Positions 36,601-47,525 of a stretch of DNA of 64,000 nt are shown one piece after another (position 1 is the first letter of the stretch; each line of letters begins with the position of its first letter). Made by a program: the position numbers and the translations under genes. The notes beneath the pieces are model-generated. The model saw only the letters and a program-made list of their open reading frames with translations. It did not search any database and was not told the DNA's origin. Origin of the DNA: Phytophthora quininea (taxonomy: Eukaryota > Oomycota > Peronosporomycetes > Peronosporales > Peronosporaceae); assembly GCA_011947345.1 (NCBI GenBank), contig JAAVTG010000092.1:78111-142110 (forward strand), written 5' to 3'.

Positions 36601-37643
36601 AAGGACGGACTGACGGTCACTGGTGGTGCGCTGGCCCGTTTCCGTTCGATGGGCATCGGCCGCAAGGCAGTGGGAAGAATGAGGCAGACGTATCGGCGGC
36701 TCCTGCGCCGACTGGAAGCGCTCGACCCGGCAAGACAAGCTGGCAGCTAGAGCTGACGACGCTGCACGTTAGAGTGAACTCGAGGCGGTTATTAGATAAG
36801 GCAACAAACACGACCATGGATGCGCTTTGTTTCTTGGGGCCCAAGTAGTAGGAGGTTTCCTGTAAGTCCATGAAACTCGGTGAAAGGCGGCGATCATTTT
36901 TGCCGGCGTTAGGGCGCTCTCTGCCTGATGGTTTCGCGACCAGGGCCGTTGTGCTGTGCGGGTATTGTTGGTCCGACCTGCAAGCTGCCACCGAGAGCTG
37001 CAGTTGTTCGCCATACAGTATCCGATCCAAATCGTTAGGCGGTTGCAGTCGTTGCCATTCTTGGTGATCACCCTGCTAGCATCGTGAGCCGTGGCTTCCA
37101 AGGCGGTGGTGCAGTCGAGACCAGATCGATTCTCATCCTGGCCGAGGATCCTTGCCGTCGAGGGACTCATCGGTCCGCCGCGGCAAACGTGACGGATGCA
37201 AGCTGGACACCGATTTGCCGCCACTGCGACACGAGCGCCCGCGGGACGAAGTGTGCAATCCCGCCCCCGCCGGGCTTCTTCCGCTTCATTCGCGTCTAGA
37301 TATGCGGCCGACATGATTCATGACAGCAGCCCCACTCCACCGAGACGACCGATATTATCTGTGCTTGTACACCAGGCTGCAGGAAGCGTCAGCAGGCTGG
37401 GCATCGCTGCGGCCAAATGCCCCCAGGACCGAGCTGGGGATGCTTGTCAACCTCAGCAAGGTGTCGTCGCATTGCCATCGCGAGGGCTTCCCGCGGCACT
37501 GACGCCAGAGGTTTTTCAACATCCCGTCTATCTGCTAAGTTTTAGCTCTACGGCTCTAATTCTCCGCCCCTGTCGCTCAGGAATCAGTTGGTCCAGCCAT
37601 TTGGAATTTTGGTGAGTGCTGCACACGTCGGACGGAGGAGACC
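36601..37643. other. Intergenic region, no gene seen
   Basis: About 1 kb between the calcium pump and the Cys-rich gene. Short ORFs exist on both strands, but none has a domain, a plausible start or codon use like its neighbours. Confidence 0.4.
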
Positions 37644-38315
37644 ATGCCACGAGCGGAGCTGTGGATGCAGGAAGACCCGGCGGCCGAATTTGAGCACGAG
37701 CACGCCATGCACTTCGCGCATGTACGCGCCTCCAAGTCCGCGGACGACCGGAGTCGTCTGCGCAAGCTCACGTCGCTCAGCTACCTGCGCGGCAAACTCC
37801 ACGGCCTGTTCCACCGGGACGGCCGTCGCGACACCATCGTCTGCGAGGAGGACGAAGCGTCCCCCGCCGCCAAGCGCAATATTTATGACATCATCCGCCG
37901 CAGCGAGATCCACCACGCGCACACGTCGACAGGCTTCGACCTGCGCCAGTTCAGCAGCGCCAGAACCACCACAGCCACTAGCAGCAGCAGCAGACGCCCC
38001 CTGACGCAGTCGCAGTCGCTGCCCTTGAGCTGCGCCCGCTACGAGCCCAGCAGGGAGCAGCGCTGGTGCGCCAACTGCAACAAGTGCTTCCAGAGGGGGC
38101 TCAGTCGCTTCGACCAGTACTGCGGCCTGGACTGCAGGACGGCGCACCGCCTGCGCCAGTCCGCAACCCAAGCGCCCCACTACGGCTACAGCGGTCAGAC
38201 GGCGTCGCTCGTGTCCGAGCATGCACTGGCCGTGCAGGAGGCGGCCAAGCAGCCCGTGCCGCGTTACACCACCACGTACCCGGTCGGCGGCCGCATGCGC
38301 GTGGACAGGAGGTAG
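37644..38315 (+). CDS. Conserved-looking hypothetical protein with Cys-rich motif
   Basis: An intact 223-residue ORF starting MPRAELWMQED. A helical N-terminal half (about 1-90) with FAHVRASKSADDRSRLRKL and YLRGKLHGLFHRDGR is followed by a Ser/Thr-rich linker (TTTATSSSSRR) and a short Cys cluster near residues 142-165, WCANCNKCFQRG then YCGLDC. The C-x2-C-x2-C then C-x3-C spacing suggests a small zinc-binding knuckle. I do not recognise the family and give no function. Its GC-rich third positions resemble those of the neighbouring conserved genes, supporting a real gene. Confidence 0.65.
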   Translation: MPRAELWMQEDPAAEFEHEHAMHFAHVRASKSADDRSRLRKLTSLSYLRGKLHGLFHRDGRRDTIVCEEDEASPAAKRNIYDIIRRSEIHHAHTSTGFDLRQFSSARTTTATSSSSRRPLTQSQSLPLSCARYEPSREQRWCANCNKCFQRGLSRFDQYCGLDCRTAHRLRQSATQAPHYGYSGQTASLVSEHALAVQEAAKQPVPRYTTTYPVGGRMRVDRR

Positions 38316-38611
38316 ATAGGACATTAGTTTGTGCTCGCAGAGAGAGAGCACGTGTACCAGTAGAGAACCTCCAGCCATGTTACCATAAAAACTAAGCTAT
38401 TCCAACCGTCCATTGCCATGCCCATGCATGCAGCAGCAAGTGTCTAACGCGGCATGCAGCGTCAATCCCTCCATCGAGTACCGTATCCACTCGACTAAGT
38501 AGAATAACCCTCTACTCAACAACAATTAACCCTCTTCGAGTATATCCGTCATTTTCTCAGAAAAGGGGAGCGATCGACGTCAAGGAAGCGCTAGCAGACC
38601 GTAGCGGCGCC

Positions 38612-39941
38612 ATGGTGGCGGCCAACAAGATCGTAGTGTGCGACAACGGCACGGGGTGCGTCCAGAGGCCGCTCCTGTCTGCGTTTAGAGCCCAATCGCC
38701 TCCTCCCTAACGCTCTTCTCTGCTTTCTGTTGCCAGTTCGTCAAGGCTGGCTTCGCGGCCGAGAACTTCCCCAAGGCCATCTTCCCGTCGCTCGTGGGGC
38801 GCCCCGTGCTGCGTGCCGAGGAAGCCGTGCAGTCGGACATTCTACTCAAGGTATGACGGACATTTACGAGCCACGTTGAAGCGATGTCGTTGTTAACCGT
38901 GGAGTTGTATTGCTATTGCAGGACATTATGTTCGGCGATGAAGCCGCCGCCGTGCGCTCCAACCTCGAGATCTCGTACCCGGTGGAGAACGGCATCGTCA
39001 AGAACTGGGACGACATGGAGAAGCTCTGGGACTATACGTTCAAGGAGCGACTGGCCATCGACCCCAAGGCCGGCCACCGCATCCTGCTGACTGAGCCCCC
39101 GCTGAACCCCAAGCGCAACCGCGAGAAGCTGGTGGAGATGATGTTCGAGAAGTACGGCTTCGACGGCTGCAACATCACCACGCAGGCCATGCTGACGCTG
39201 TACGCGCAGGGGATCACCACGGGCGTGGTCATCGACACGGGAGACGGCGTCACGCACGTCGTGCCAGTCTTCCAGGGCTACGTGCCGCAGCATTTGATCT
39301 GCCGGCTCGATGTCGCCGGTCGTCACATCACCAACTACCTCATCAAGCTCATGCTGCTGCGCGGATACGCGCTGAACCGCACGGCCGACTTTGAGACGGC
39401 GCGTCAGATGAAGGAGAAGTGGTGCTACGTCGCGTACGACACCGCGGCGGAGCGCAAGCTCGCTCTGGAGACCACAGTGCTGGAGGAATCGTACGAACTC
39501 CCAGATGGCCGCATCGTGCGACTCGGCCGTGAACGTTTCGAAGCGCCTGAGGCTCTGTTTGACCCGAATCTGATCGACGTGGAAGGCGCCGGACTGAGCG
39601 ACATGGTGTTTGACATGTGCATGAAGGCCGACATCGATCTGCGCACTGAGTTCTTCAAGAACATCGTGCTGTCGGGTGGTTCCAGTATGTACCCGGGTCT
39701 GCCGAGCCGTCTTGAGAAGGACATTAAGCAGCGATACCTCACGGACGTGCTGAAGGGCGACAAGAGTCGTCTGAGCAAGTTCCGCCTGCGCATCAACGAC
39801 CCGCCTCGCCGCAAACACCTGGTCTTCCTTGGCGGAAGCGTGCTGGCCGATGTGATGAAAGACAACGACGCCTTCTGGCTGCTCAAGAGCGAGTACGAGG
39901 AGCAGGGTCTGCGCGTTCTCGACAAGCTGCAGGGACAATGA
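38612..39941 (+). CDS. ARP2: Actin-related protein 2 (Arp2)
   Basis: A subunit of the Arp2/3 complex that nucleates branched actin. Three exons: 38,612-38,655, 38,737-38,850 and 38,922-39,941, with GT-AG introns of 81 and 71 bp. Signature stretches are [88 protein letters not shown] and the Arp2-specific [20 protein letters not shown]. At the first splice junction a GGGG run should be GGGGG for the frame to hold (Gly-Phe-Val). The length of about 392 residues matches Arp2. TCCGTCATTTTCTC at about 38,544-38,557 is a possible initiator. Confidence 0.9.
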
Positions 39942-40119
39942 GACTCAACCTTACACGAGCCATGCTAGATCAGACGGAGTGTAGCAATTTTCCCTGAATA
40001 AAAATGATTGCCATGAGTGAGGTCAGATTGTTCGTGTTATCTGTGCAGACTACCGAGGTTACTCCGCGACCAGGTCATCGAATCGCTGTAAGAAAAAACT
40101 CGCTCTCTTGCAAGTCATT

Positions 40120-40648
40120 CAACGACAGATTTTCTCTACATGCGACCAATGTATCTCTTCCTGCGTTGGCCCAAATCTCCGCCTTCATCATCAGTTCATC
40201 ATCCGATTTCGAGCCATACTGGATCTTGGGCTTGAAGAAGTTGTGCTACAAAATCTGGTCGTCGTACTTGTTCACGTAGCGAACGTAAAGCTTGTAGTTG
40301 TGGAATTCGAGACAGACCAAGATCTGTCCAGAACTTGTATAGAGACGCCTTGCTCACCATTTTGTCTAGGTCTCGACCGAAATCACCCGTCCAAGTTCAT
40401 CGCTTGCTCGTCGGTTTTCCCCGCTTCAACCCAATATCGTAGCTTGACCATCAAAGCGGACTTCAAACCACCCCTTTCTTCTTCAGCATCTTCACCGTCT
40501 CGAAGCTGCCTTTGTTGCCGATCTTCCAGTTGATGAAGCGAAGCGTATTACTGGTGCTTGAGGCATCTGGGTTAGTTGTAGTCGCAAGAGTTTCCATAGC
40601 GAAGAGGACGGCGATCAGTATCGCCACTAAAAGATGAATCCCGTTCAT
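40120..40648 (-). pseudogene. Broken RxLR effector copy (psi-1)
   Basis: From the minus-strand ATG at 40,648 there is a signal-peptide-like start (MNGIHLLVAILIAVLFAMET) and an Asn/Asp-rich linker. The region where the intact neighbour (40,858-41,661) has its RxLR is cut short, and the frame stops near 40,463. Further 3', nucleotide similarity to that neighbour resumes for the conserved YVNKYDD and W-motif regions (40,300-40,140), with rearrangements. It is a decayed paralogue. Confidence 0.65.
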
Positions 40649-40857
40649 TAGAGCCTGACACTTAAGCAAGAGAGGGCGAATCGCGAACTGGCACACAGCC
40701 TAGTCAGAACATGTTTTTCAAGTGAACTAGCACGGTGCTAAACAAAAGTTGTCGTCTCAAATGCACGTAGGCCAAAGTAAACCAAACAACAAACTCTTGA
40801 TCTTCAGATGGTCTTATCAGCTTCTGCATTTCCTGCAATAGACGATCAAGACCAGTT

Positions 40858-41661
40858 TTACTGCTTGGCCTCCGTTTTTGCCAGCTTGGCTTTTTCCGTC
40901 AGCTGGTCAAAATGTTTGAGATATTTGTAGTTCACCTCACTCAAGAGTTTGTTCCCATGCAGGCCATCTAGCAGCAGCATTTCCTTCACGTACCACCTCT
41001 TCCGTCCTGCTTCAGCCCAAATCTCCACCTTCATCATCAGTTCAGCATCCGATTTCGAGCCATAATGGATCTTGGGCTCGAAGATGGTTCCTTTGTGCTC
41101 CAGGATCTCGTCGTCGTACTTGTTCACGTAGCGAGTGTAGAGCTTGTAATTCTCAGTCGACTTCATCACATCCGCTGGAATTCGATCCAGTTGTAAAGAT
41201 TCCCAAACCTTGTACGTGGAGACACCGTCGTAGACCATGTCGTCCATGATTCGACCTGAACTCTTGTGTCTAAATCTCTGGTACGTCCGGTAGTTCTTGT
41301 GGTTCGTAAGTGTGGCTCCCGAAAGCCCGTCCAACTTCAATATCTTCCTCACTTCCTCGTCCTTTCTCCCGGTTTCCACCCACCATTGTGTCTTGATTTC
41401 TTTGCCCACCTCTTTCGAAAGTCTCTTGGTACCAGATTTGATCGACGATAAAGCGGATAGCAAACCACCTCTTTCTTCGGCATTTGTGGTACTTGATGTG
41501 GCCTCTTCACCGCCCCGAAGCTGTCTTTTGTTTCCGATTTTCCAGTCGACGGAGCGGAACATGGTGGTGACTGAGTCATCTGGGTTATTCGTCGTCGCAA
41601 GAGTGTCTGTTGTATAAAGGACTGTGGCTAGTATCGCCACCAGGAGATGAAATTTATTCAT
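40858..41661 (-). CDS. RxLR-EER secreted effector, WY-type
   Basis: A 267-residue predicted secreted protein. Signal peptide at about residues 1-22 (hydrophobic VAILATVLYTTDTLA), RQLR at 46-49, EER at 62-64, then a helical effector region. That region has recurring modules: a Trp at the start of a helix (TQWWVETGRKDEEVRKILKL) followed by a LxxxxNYxxYQRF helix, and a later IWAEAGRKRWYVKEMLLLDG module. The spacing suggests WY-type repeats. RxLR effectors are secreted at the plant interface and act inside host cells; the host target is unknown. An ATG 21 bp upstream is in frame, but the second one starts at the signal peptide. The reading frame is intact, unlike that of most neighbours. Confidence 0.85.
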   Translation of the reverse strand: MNKFHLLVAILATVLYTTDTLATTNNPDDSVTTMFRSVDWKIGNKRQLRGGEEATSSTTNAEERGGLLSALSSIKSGTKRLSKEVGKEIKTQWWVETGRKDEEVRKILKLDGLSGATLTNHKNYRTYQRFRHKSSGRIMDDMVYDGVSTYKVWESLQLDRIPADVMKSTENYKLYTRYVNKYDDEILEHKGTIFEPKIHYGSKSDAELMMKVEIWAEAGRKRWYVKEMLLLDGLHGNKLLSEVNYKYLKHFDQLTEKAKLAKTEAKQ

Positions 41662-41686
41662 TGGAGCCTGACACTTAAGCAAGTGA

Positions 41687-41710
41687 GAGTGAATCGCGAA
41701 CTGAACTGGC
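41687..41710 (-). promoter_or_regulatory. Conserved upstream motif of the effector family
   Basis: Read on the minus strand, GCCAGTTCAGTTCGCGATTC followed by ACTC lies 26-49 bp upstream of the RxLR gene start at 41,661. Variants of CAGTTCxxTTCGCRATTCACT occur before the other copies: about 40,673-40,692 (minus), 42,316-42,331, 45,424-45,445, 47,019-47,040 and 47,784-47,807 (plus). Its place just before the ATG fits a transcription initiation region. Confidence 0.5.
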
Positions 41711-42107
41711 GGGCGGCAAAGACAACGAGATTGTTGCTTTCAGGAGAACTCAAACAGAACCGAAAACAATGTTGTCTATGCGTCGTGGTCCTCAGATGGA
41801 ATGCAATGAAGAGATCATGATCGTCTTTTGGGAGGAGTTCTCACTCATAAAACAACACATTGGTCGCGACGTCGCGAGCGATATCGCTACGAGAATTAAC
41901 GCAAGCCGAGAAAATTACAAATCGATCTCGTCTCAAATGGACGCAGGCAAAAGTAAACAAAAACAATCTCGCGCTCCTCAGGGCAGCTTCGTACACTGCA
42001 TTTCTCAGTTGACTTCAGTCTGATGAAACGCGAGTGATGTTCAGACTCGGTGGCATTGACAACGCCATCGTATCTGTTGTAGCTCAAGACGAACAAGATC
42101 GCTCTTA

Positions 42108-42250
42108 CTTGTTAGTTTTTCGTGCAAATCTTCAAAACGATTGAGAAACTTGTAGTTCGTTGCGCTTACGAGTGCATCATCATGTAAACCGCCCAGCCCT
42201 AGCATTTCGTTCACGCACCACCGCTTCCGTCCTGCCTGGGCCCGAATTTT
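42108..42250 (-). pseudogene. 3' fragment of an RxLR effector (psi-2)
   Basis: The minus strand encodes a stretch with AGRKRWCVNEMLGLGGL and ATNYKFLNRFEDL, matching only the last module of the family. The 5' four fifths of the gene are absent. 41,720-42,100 holds nothing else I can support. Confidence 0.6.
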
Positions 42251-42349
42251 GCGTTTTTGGAAGTACCTTATAATCATACGTACCTCATAGAAAAGCTGCT
42301 GGTGTTGATCTGCATAGTTCAGTTCGCAATTTGCTTCTTCGCTGCCGCC

Positions 42350-42825
42350 ATGGCCAGGTTGTTTTCCAAGTGGTGGTGCTGGCCACTTTTGTTGCGGCCA
42401 CTGATCCCCTCGCAACGATTCACCAGCAAAATGTCGCCAACGGACGCGACTTTCCTAGCGTTGACAGTTTGGATGAGGGACGGGGTTTGAAATCCGCCTT
42501 GGCATCGATCAAGGAGGCGACCAAGAAGACTGAAGTCAAAACGCAGTACTGGGTCGTGGACGGACTAATGGGAGCCGCACGCAAGAATCACAAGAAGTAC
42601 CAGAATGCCATGTACAGGCTCGAAGGGCGAGAGCTTAACCAAATGATGGAGAAGGGTGTCTCGACGCACGATTTCTAGCAAGTAGTGGGGCTGGAGAGAG
42701 CTTCCGAGGCGACTTCAAAGTCGACCAAGGAGTTCAAGTCCTATGCGCGCTACGTGAACAAGTACGACGACCCGATCATGGCATCTTCACTACAGATCGG
42801 CAGCTATGGCGAAAACGGAAACTGA
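42350..42825 (+). pseudogene. Broken RxLR-family copy (psi-3)
   Basis: This starts at an ATG behind the family's conserved upstream motif (42,316-42,331). The signal region is out of frame with the body. The body reads GLKSALASIKEATKK, then TQYWV, a deleted segment, KNHKKYQNAMYRLEGREL, and stops after VSTHDF. The following YARYVNKYDD module is out of frame. No RxLR is recognisable; an EGRG-like remnant sits where EER would be. Deletions larger than one base make this a real pseudogene and not a sequencing artefact. Confidence 0.65.
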
Positions 42826-42979
42826 TGTTGTGCCGAGTTGGCACAAAATTATGTTGCCTGCACCTTTCTAAACCGATCACACCCTTTCAAACACGATAGA
42901 TATTACATGCGCGCATTCACGGCAACTGGTTGTCCAAGCAGCAGCCTCCATCACTTGGCTATTCCTCCTCTCAGCGACA

Positions 42980-45233
42980 ATGGACCAGCACACACTCGAA
43001 CAGGAGCTGGGCCACCTGCACCTGGACGGCCCACTGGACCCAGGCTTCTCGCCGCTGCTCCACGCGGACGTCATCGCCGCCGCCGCCGCCGCCAAAGCGT
43101 CGGACGTGGACAACGATGACGCGCCCAGCCCCGACGAGGACGAGAGCGAGGCCACGCACCACGAGGGCCGTTTGAAGGCCTCGATTCTGGAGAAGGTGGC
43201 GACGGAAAAGAGACTGCGCCGCCTGTCGGAGGTGAATCTCGAGACGTCGGATCCCGGCCAGGACGAGTCTGCCGACCTGTTCGAGACGCTGCCGGAGCCC
43301 TACGGCCAGCTGTCCACGTATCAGCGCATCCAGATCACATCCGCCCCTGGCGAGGTGGACCGAGAGACCAAAGAGGTATGCGAGCTCATCCGCAAGTGTC
43401 TGGAGCTGCGCAAGAAGTGGATCACCGTCAACGAGGTGCAGACGCCGCCGGTCCACGCAGTTCCGACAAGTCCTCGGTCGACTGGAGCTGCCGCTAAGAT
43501 GCGACACAGAGAGGAGATCCCATACGAACCATTTACTAGTAAAGCTCCAGAGACCACTCAACACCACTTTGAAATGAAGGACGGAGTGGTGCAAGTGTTC
43601 GCCAGCAAAGAGAGTGAGCAGCCAATCAGCCAGGTCGGCTCCATGCAGGAGTACTACGACGACCTGTTCGAGATCAAGCGCATCATCAACTTTGGACCGG
43701 TTAAGACGCTCGCGTTCAAGCGACTGCAGCTACTGGAAGCTCGCTTCAACCTGCACACGCTGCTGAACTCCGAGAGGGAGCTGGTGGCGCAGAAGGCCGT
43801 CCCGCACCGCGACTTTTACAACGTGCGGAAGGTGGACACCCATATCCACCACTCAGCCTGCATGAACCAGAAGCATCTGCTGCGATTCATCAAGTCGAGG
43901 CTGCGCAACTCACCCGGCGAGATCGTGATCTTCCGTGATGGTCGATTCATGACACTGAGCGAGGTCTTCCGGTCGCTGAACCTCACGGGGTACGACCTCA
44001 GTGTGGACACGCTCGACATGCACGCTAGCAACACGTTCCACCGCTTCGACCGCTTCAATCTCAAGTACAATCCGGCCGGACAGAGTCGTCTGAGAGAAAT
44101 CTTTCTCAAGACTGACAACCTGATCGCCGGAAAGTATCTGGCTGAGATCACTAAGGAGGTCATCTCGGACTTGCACGCCAGCAAGTACCAGCTCGTGGAG
44201 TGGCGCGTGTCCATCTACGGCCGCAAGCGCTCGGAATGGGACAAACTGGGTCGCTGGATGTACGTCAACAAGCTCGCGTCCCCGCACGTGCGCTGGATGG
44301 TGCAGATCCCGCGTCTGTACTTCCTCTACAAGAAGCTTGGCGAGGTGGACAACTTCCAGCAGATGCTAGACTACATTTTCCTACCGCTGTTTGAAGTCAC
44401 TCGTGACCCGTCCAGCAATTTGCCTCTGCACTACTTCCTCGAGACGATGGTGGGCTTCGACTGCGTGGACGACGAAAGTAAGGCCGAGCCATTCCGTGCT
44501 GAACGCGGCAAGAAGTTGCCAAAGCCCGAGGAGTGGACCCAGGAAGCCAACCCGCCATACGACTACTGGTGCTACTACTTGTACGCTAACATTGCTGCGC
44601 TGAATGAGTTTCGTCGCCAGAAGGGCCTGCGCACGTTCTCGTTCCGCCCTCACTCGGGCGAAGCTGGCGATCCTGAGCACTTAGCGGCTGCTTACTTGAC
44701 CGCTAATGGCATCAACCACGGCATCACTCTGCGCAAGTCCGTGGGCCTGCAGTACCTGTACTACCTGACGCAGATTGGCATCGCCATGTCGCCTCTGAGC
44801 AACAACCGCCTCTTCCTCGCCTACCACCGCAACCCGTTCCCGATCTACCACGCTCGTGGCTTGAACGTCTCCCTCAGTACGGACGATCCGGTTATGCTGC
44901 ACTACACCAAGGACGCACTGCTAGAAGAGTACTCGGTGGCCGTGCAGGTGTGGAAGCTCACCTCCACCGATATGTGCGAGATCGCTCGCAACTCGGTGCT
45001 GCAGTCTGGCTTCGAGCACAAATTCAAAGAGCACTATCTGGGCCACAAGTACACGCTCCCCGGTTCTCGCGGCAACGGTACGTTCTTGCTTGCTGTCTGC
45101 GCTTTGTTTTCCTGCACGGTTGCTAATATTGCTTTTACTTTTTGTAGATATTCGCATGACCAACGTGCCGGACATTCGCGTCGACTACCGCCACGAGACG
45201 CTGCAGGGCGAGCTGGCGTTCATCCAGACATAA
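42980..45233 (+). CDS. AMP deaminase
   Basis: It converts AMP to IMP and ammonia in the purine nucleotide cycle. The metal-binding signature is VDTHIHHSACMNQKHLLRFI (about residue 286 on). KYNPAGQSRLREIFLKTDN, FRPHSGEAGDPEHLAAAYLT with the catalytic His region, and SLSTDDPVMLHYTKDALLEE (about 632) complete the site. One intron, 45,078-45,147 (70 bp, GT-AG), precedes a last exon ending with GELAFIQT; the total is 727 residues with no frame break. The N-terminal 100 residues are Ala/Asp-rich and variable, as is usual in this family. The gene is a housekeeping island inside an RxLR effector cluster. A small duplicated piece of it lies at 46,737-46,840. Confidence 0.93.
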
Positions 45234-45458
45234 AGCGCGCCTTGGCGTGGCGAATTTTCCGCTGGTTAAAGCCACAGTTTGTAACACAGATATCATGACG
45301 ATCGTTCAGATCCCGCCTACCCACGCTTTCCCTTGTGCCAAACAACGAAGTCTGTGCGACTCCCATGCCATGATCTTCGATTCCCCATCCAATGAGCGGC
45401 AAAACGTGATGGAGACGCTTCTTGGCCAGAATTCGCAATTCACTGCTAAAGTGTAGCA

Positions 45459-46175
45459 ATGGCCTGGCGGAGTCTTCTTGTGATGATACTGGCCACCATT
45501 TTTGCGGTTGGCGAGGCCAATGCTGACCTGGGTCGCAACGGCAAAAGACTGCTCCGGGTCGACAATCTGGATGAAGAAAGAGGTTTAATATCCGCCTTGG
45601 CATCGATCAAAGATGCGACCAAGAAGGCCTCAAAATCTGTGGGACAGTCGATCAGGACGCAGTACTGGGTCGAGGTTGGGAAAACCGACGAGCAAGTCAA
45701 GAAGGCGTTGAAAATCGACAAACTATCGGGAGCCGCACTCACAGGCAACAAAAACTACAAGATATACCAGCAGTTCATGTACAAGCAGGTGGGGAGCACG
45801 ATGGACAACTTGGTAAAGCAGGGCACCTCAACATACAAGGTCTGGGAATCTCTAGGCCTGTCCAGATTCCCAATGGCGACGGTAAAGTCGACTAACGAGT
45901 ACAAGCTCTACGCGCGCTACGTCAACAAATACGACGATGAGATCATAGCGTGGAAAAACAGCGTATTCGAGCCCAAGATCCATTACGGCTCGAAATCGGC
46001 TAAAGAGTTGGAGATGAAGACGGAGATTTGGGCTGAAGCAGGACGGAAGAGGTGGTACGCGAAGGAAATGCTGGGGCTGGATGGCCTGCGTGAAAATGTG
46101 CTCACAAGTGCTACGAACTACAAATTCCTCGAGCGTTTTGATGACCTAGCACGTGCAAAGAAGGCCAAGAAGTAA
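45459..46175 (+). CDS. RxLR-EER secreted effector, WY-type
   Basis: An intact 238-residue ORF 225 bp downstream of AMP deaminase on the same strand. Signal peptide at about residues 1-22 (SLLVMILATIFAVGEANA), RLLR at 30-33, DEER at 38-41. The effector part repeats the family modules: a TQYWVEVGKTDEQVKKALKI helix with a following NYKIYQQFMYKQ helix, a middle YKLYARYVNKYDDEI segment and a last IWAEAGRKRWYAKEMLGLDG module. It is closest to the copy at 47,829-48,532. A conserved motif lies at 45,424-45,445, about 20 bp before the ATG. It is expected to be secreted and to act in host cells; no activity can be read from the sequence. Confidence 0.88.
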   Translation: MAWRSLLVMILATIFAVGEANADLGRNGKRLLRVDNLDEERGLISALASIKDATKKASKSVGQSIRTQYWVEVGKTDEQVKKALKIDKLSGAALTGNKNYKIYQQFMYKQVGSTMDNLVKQGTSTYKVWESLGLSRFPMATVKSTNEYKLYARYVNKYDDEIIAWKNSVFEPKIHYGSKSAKELEMKTEIWAEAGRKRWYAKEMLGLDGLRENVLTSATNYKFLERFDDLARAKKAKK

Positions 46176-46444
46176 GCTTTTTTCAGTGGGGTAATAACGC
46201 TGATGGGATCGTTGCGGTGGTACAATGAAGTGTTTCGCGTCGGGCCCGTGTCCATCCTTTTGGTTGTCGGGGGCCGCAACTCGATGCTCGACAACTATCC
46301 CCGCAGTTTGTGACCTTCCCGTGAGCACTCAACTAAAGCTTACACACGTATTTTGAAGTACCCTATTCAATAACGAGATTAAGGGGCAACTACGCTAAAG
46401 GCCATTTCTGCATTCGACGGTCGTGGCTACAAGGATGGCAACTA

Positions 46445-46735
46445 GTTCATAAGTATCGACGACGCGCTCTGCTCTTCTGATTACCCGGCCACCGGGTCGG
46501 CACGGTCGAGGGGAAAACAACTTTGGTGTGCATCGCATCTAGGCTATTAGGGATTAATTTGGGTATCAGACAGTCGAAGAAGATGAAGAGCTTCTGCAGC
46601 AAGTGTGAGCATTGCCACGCTCCGACTTCATCATGCTGGTGCTGGACCTGCCGAAGAAGACGTACAGCGGCAAGATCATGCGTCGTGCAGTTAGAATTGT
46701 TCGCGCGGTTAGTAATGCCAACCAAATTCGGCACC
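46445..46735 (+). pseudogene. Acetyl-CoA synthetase C-terminal relic
   Basis: In changing frames, the plus strand shows GHRVGTVEGKTTLV, resembling the GHRxGTAE motif of acyl-CoA/acetyl-CoA synthetases, and further on FIMLVLDLPKKTYSGKIMRR, resembling the C-terminal PKTRSGKIMRR motif that carries the catalytic Lys. The intervening sequence is scrambled. Both motifs in the right order support a degenerate fragment of an ACS gene that is not otherwise in this window. Confidence 0.6.
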
Positions 46736-46736
46736 C

Positions 46737-46840
46737 TCGGGCGAAGCTGGCGATCCTGAGCACTTAGCGGCTGCTTACTTGACTGCTAACGGCATCAACC
46801 ACAGAGAATGCCGCAAATCCGTGCGTCGATCAAAACGCAG
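46737..46840 (+). pseudogene. AMP deaminase fragment
   Basis: About 100 bp match 44,648-44,745 of the intact AMP deaminase gene almost exactly at first (CGGGCGAAGCTGGCGATCCT and onward through the GDPEHLAAAYLTANGINH codons) and then diverge. The piece is fused directly to the acetyl-CoA synthetase relic. It is a short segmental duplication within the cluster. 46,840-47,040 has nothing else recognisable. Confidence 0.75.
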
Positions 46841-47047
46841 CACGGAATCAAAGTTTGGACGCCATAATGATTAAAGCTAAGCATTTCTGTACCTCGATAT
46901 GGCAACGTTCATTCGATGGATACTACAGACACGAAGAACGAAAGTCTTCGGTGTAAACAAATTTGCTGCGAGCGATGTCGTTTTGCGTGCTCTTAGTCCT
47001 GGGCCATTTTCTTTCGTTGGCAATTCGCAATCCACTCACTCATACCT

Positions 47048-47525
47048 CAAGATCAAGTTCAATCAATAAACGAGTGGCAAGGCATTTTTCCTGGTGCTAC
47101 TAGCCATTTTCCTTCTTAGGGATGCCCTCGCGACGACCACGGAACAGGACAACCCAAAAATGATGTCAACAATTCGCCCCGTCAACTCCAATCGCAGCGA
47201 CGAAGAAAGAGGTTTCCTATCCGCTTTGAAAGATGCGACCAAGAAGGTGTCGAAATCCGTGGGAAATTCCGTCAAGACCCAATACTGGATCTCGGGAAGT
47301 CCGGTGAGCAAGTCAAAAAGGCGTTGAAGGTTGACGGACTATCGGGAGCCGCACTCAAGAACCACAAGAACCACAAGACGTACCAGAATTTCTTGCACAG
47401 GCAGAAAGGACGGGAGCTGGACGACTTGCTGCAACAAAGTGCCTCGACGGACTTGGTCTGGAAAAAGTATCGTTTTTCTGGGGACATTCTAAAATCGACC
47501 AGTTGGCGAAAAAGCCGAAGGTAAG
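47048..47525 (+). pseudogene. Broken RxLR-family copy (psi-4)
   Basis: The signal-peptide core (FLVLLAIFLLRDALA) is present, but the initiating ATG is gone. A DEER motif remains without a clear RxLR before it. The frame changes near 47,310, and the copy stops after the first WY-like module (NFLHRQKGRELDDLL), lacking the C-terminal half. A family upstream motif is still visible at 47,019-47,040. Confidence 0.7.

Noticed and set aside
38913..39938. 341-residue open frame on the minus strand
   Set aside because: Antisense shadow of Arp2 exon 3.
42350..42825. Intact RxLR gene with sequencing errors
   Set aside because: Unlike the copy at 47,829, it lacks a multi-codon segment and the RxLR itself, so it is a true pseudogene.
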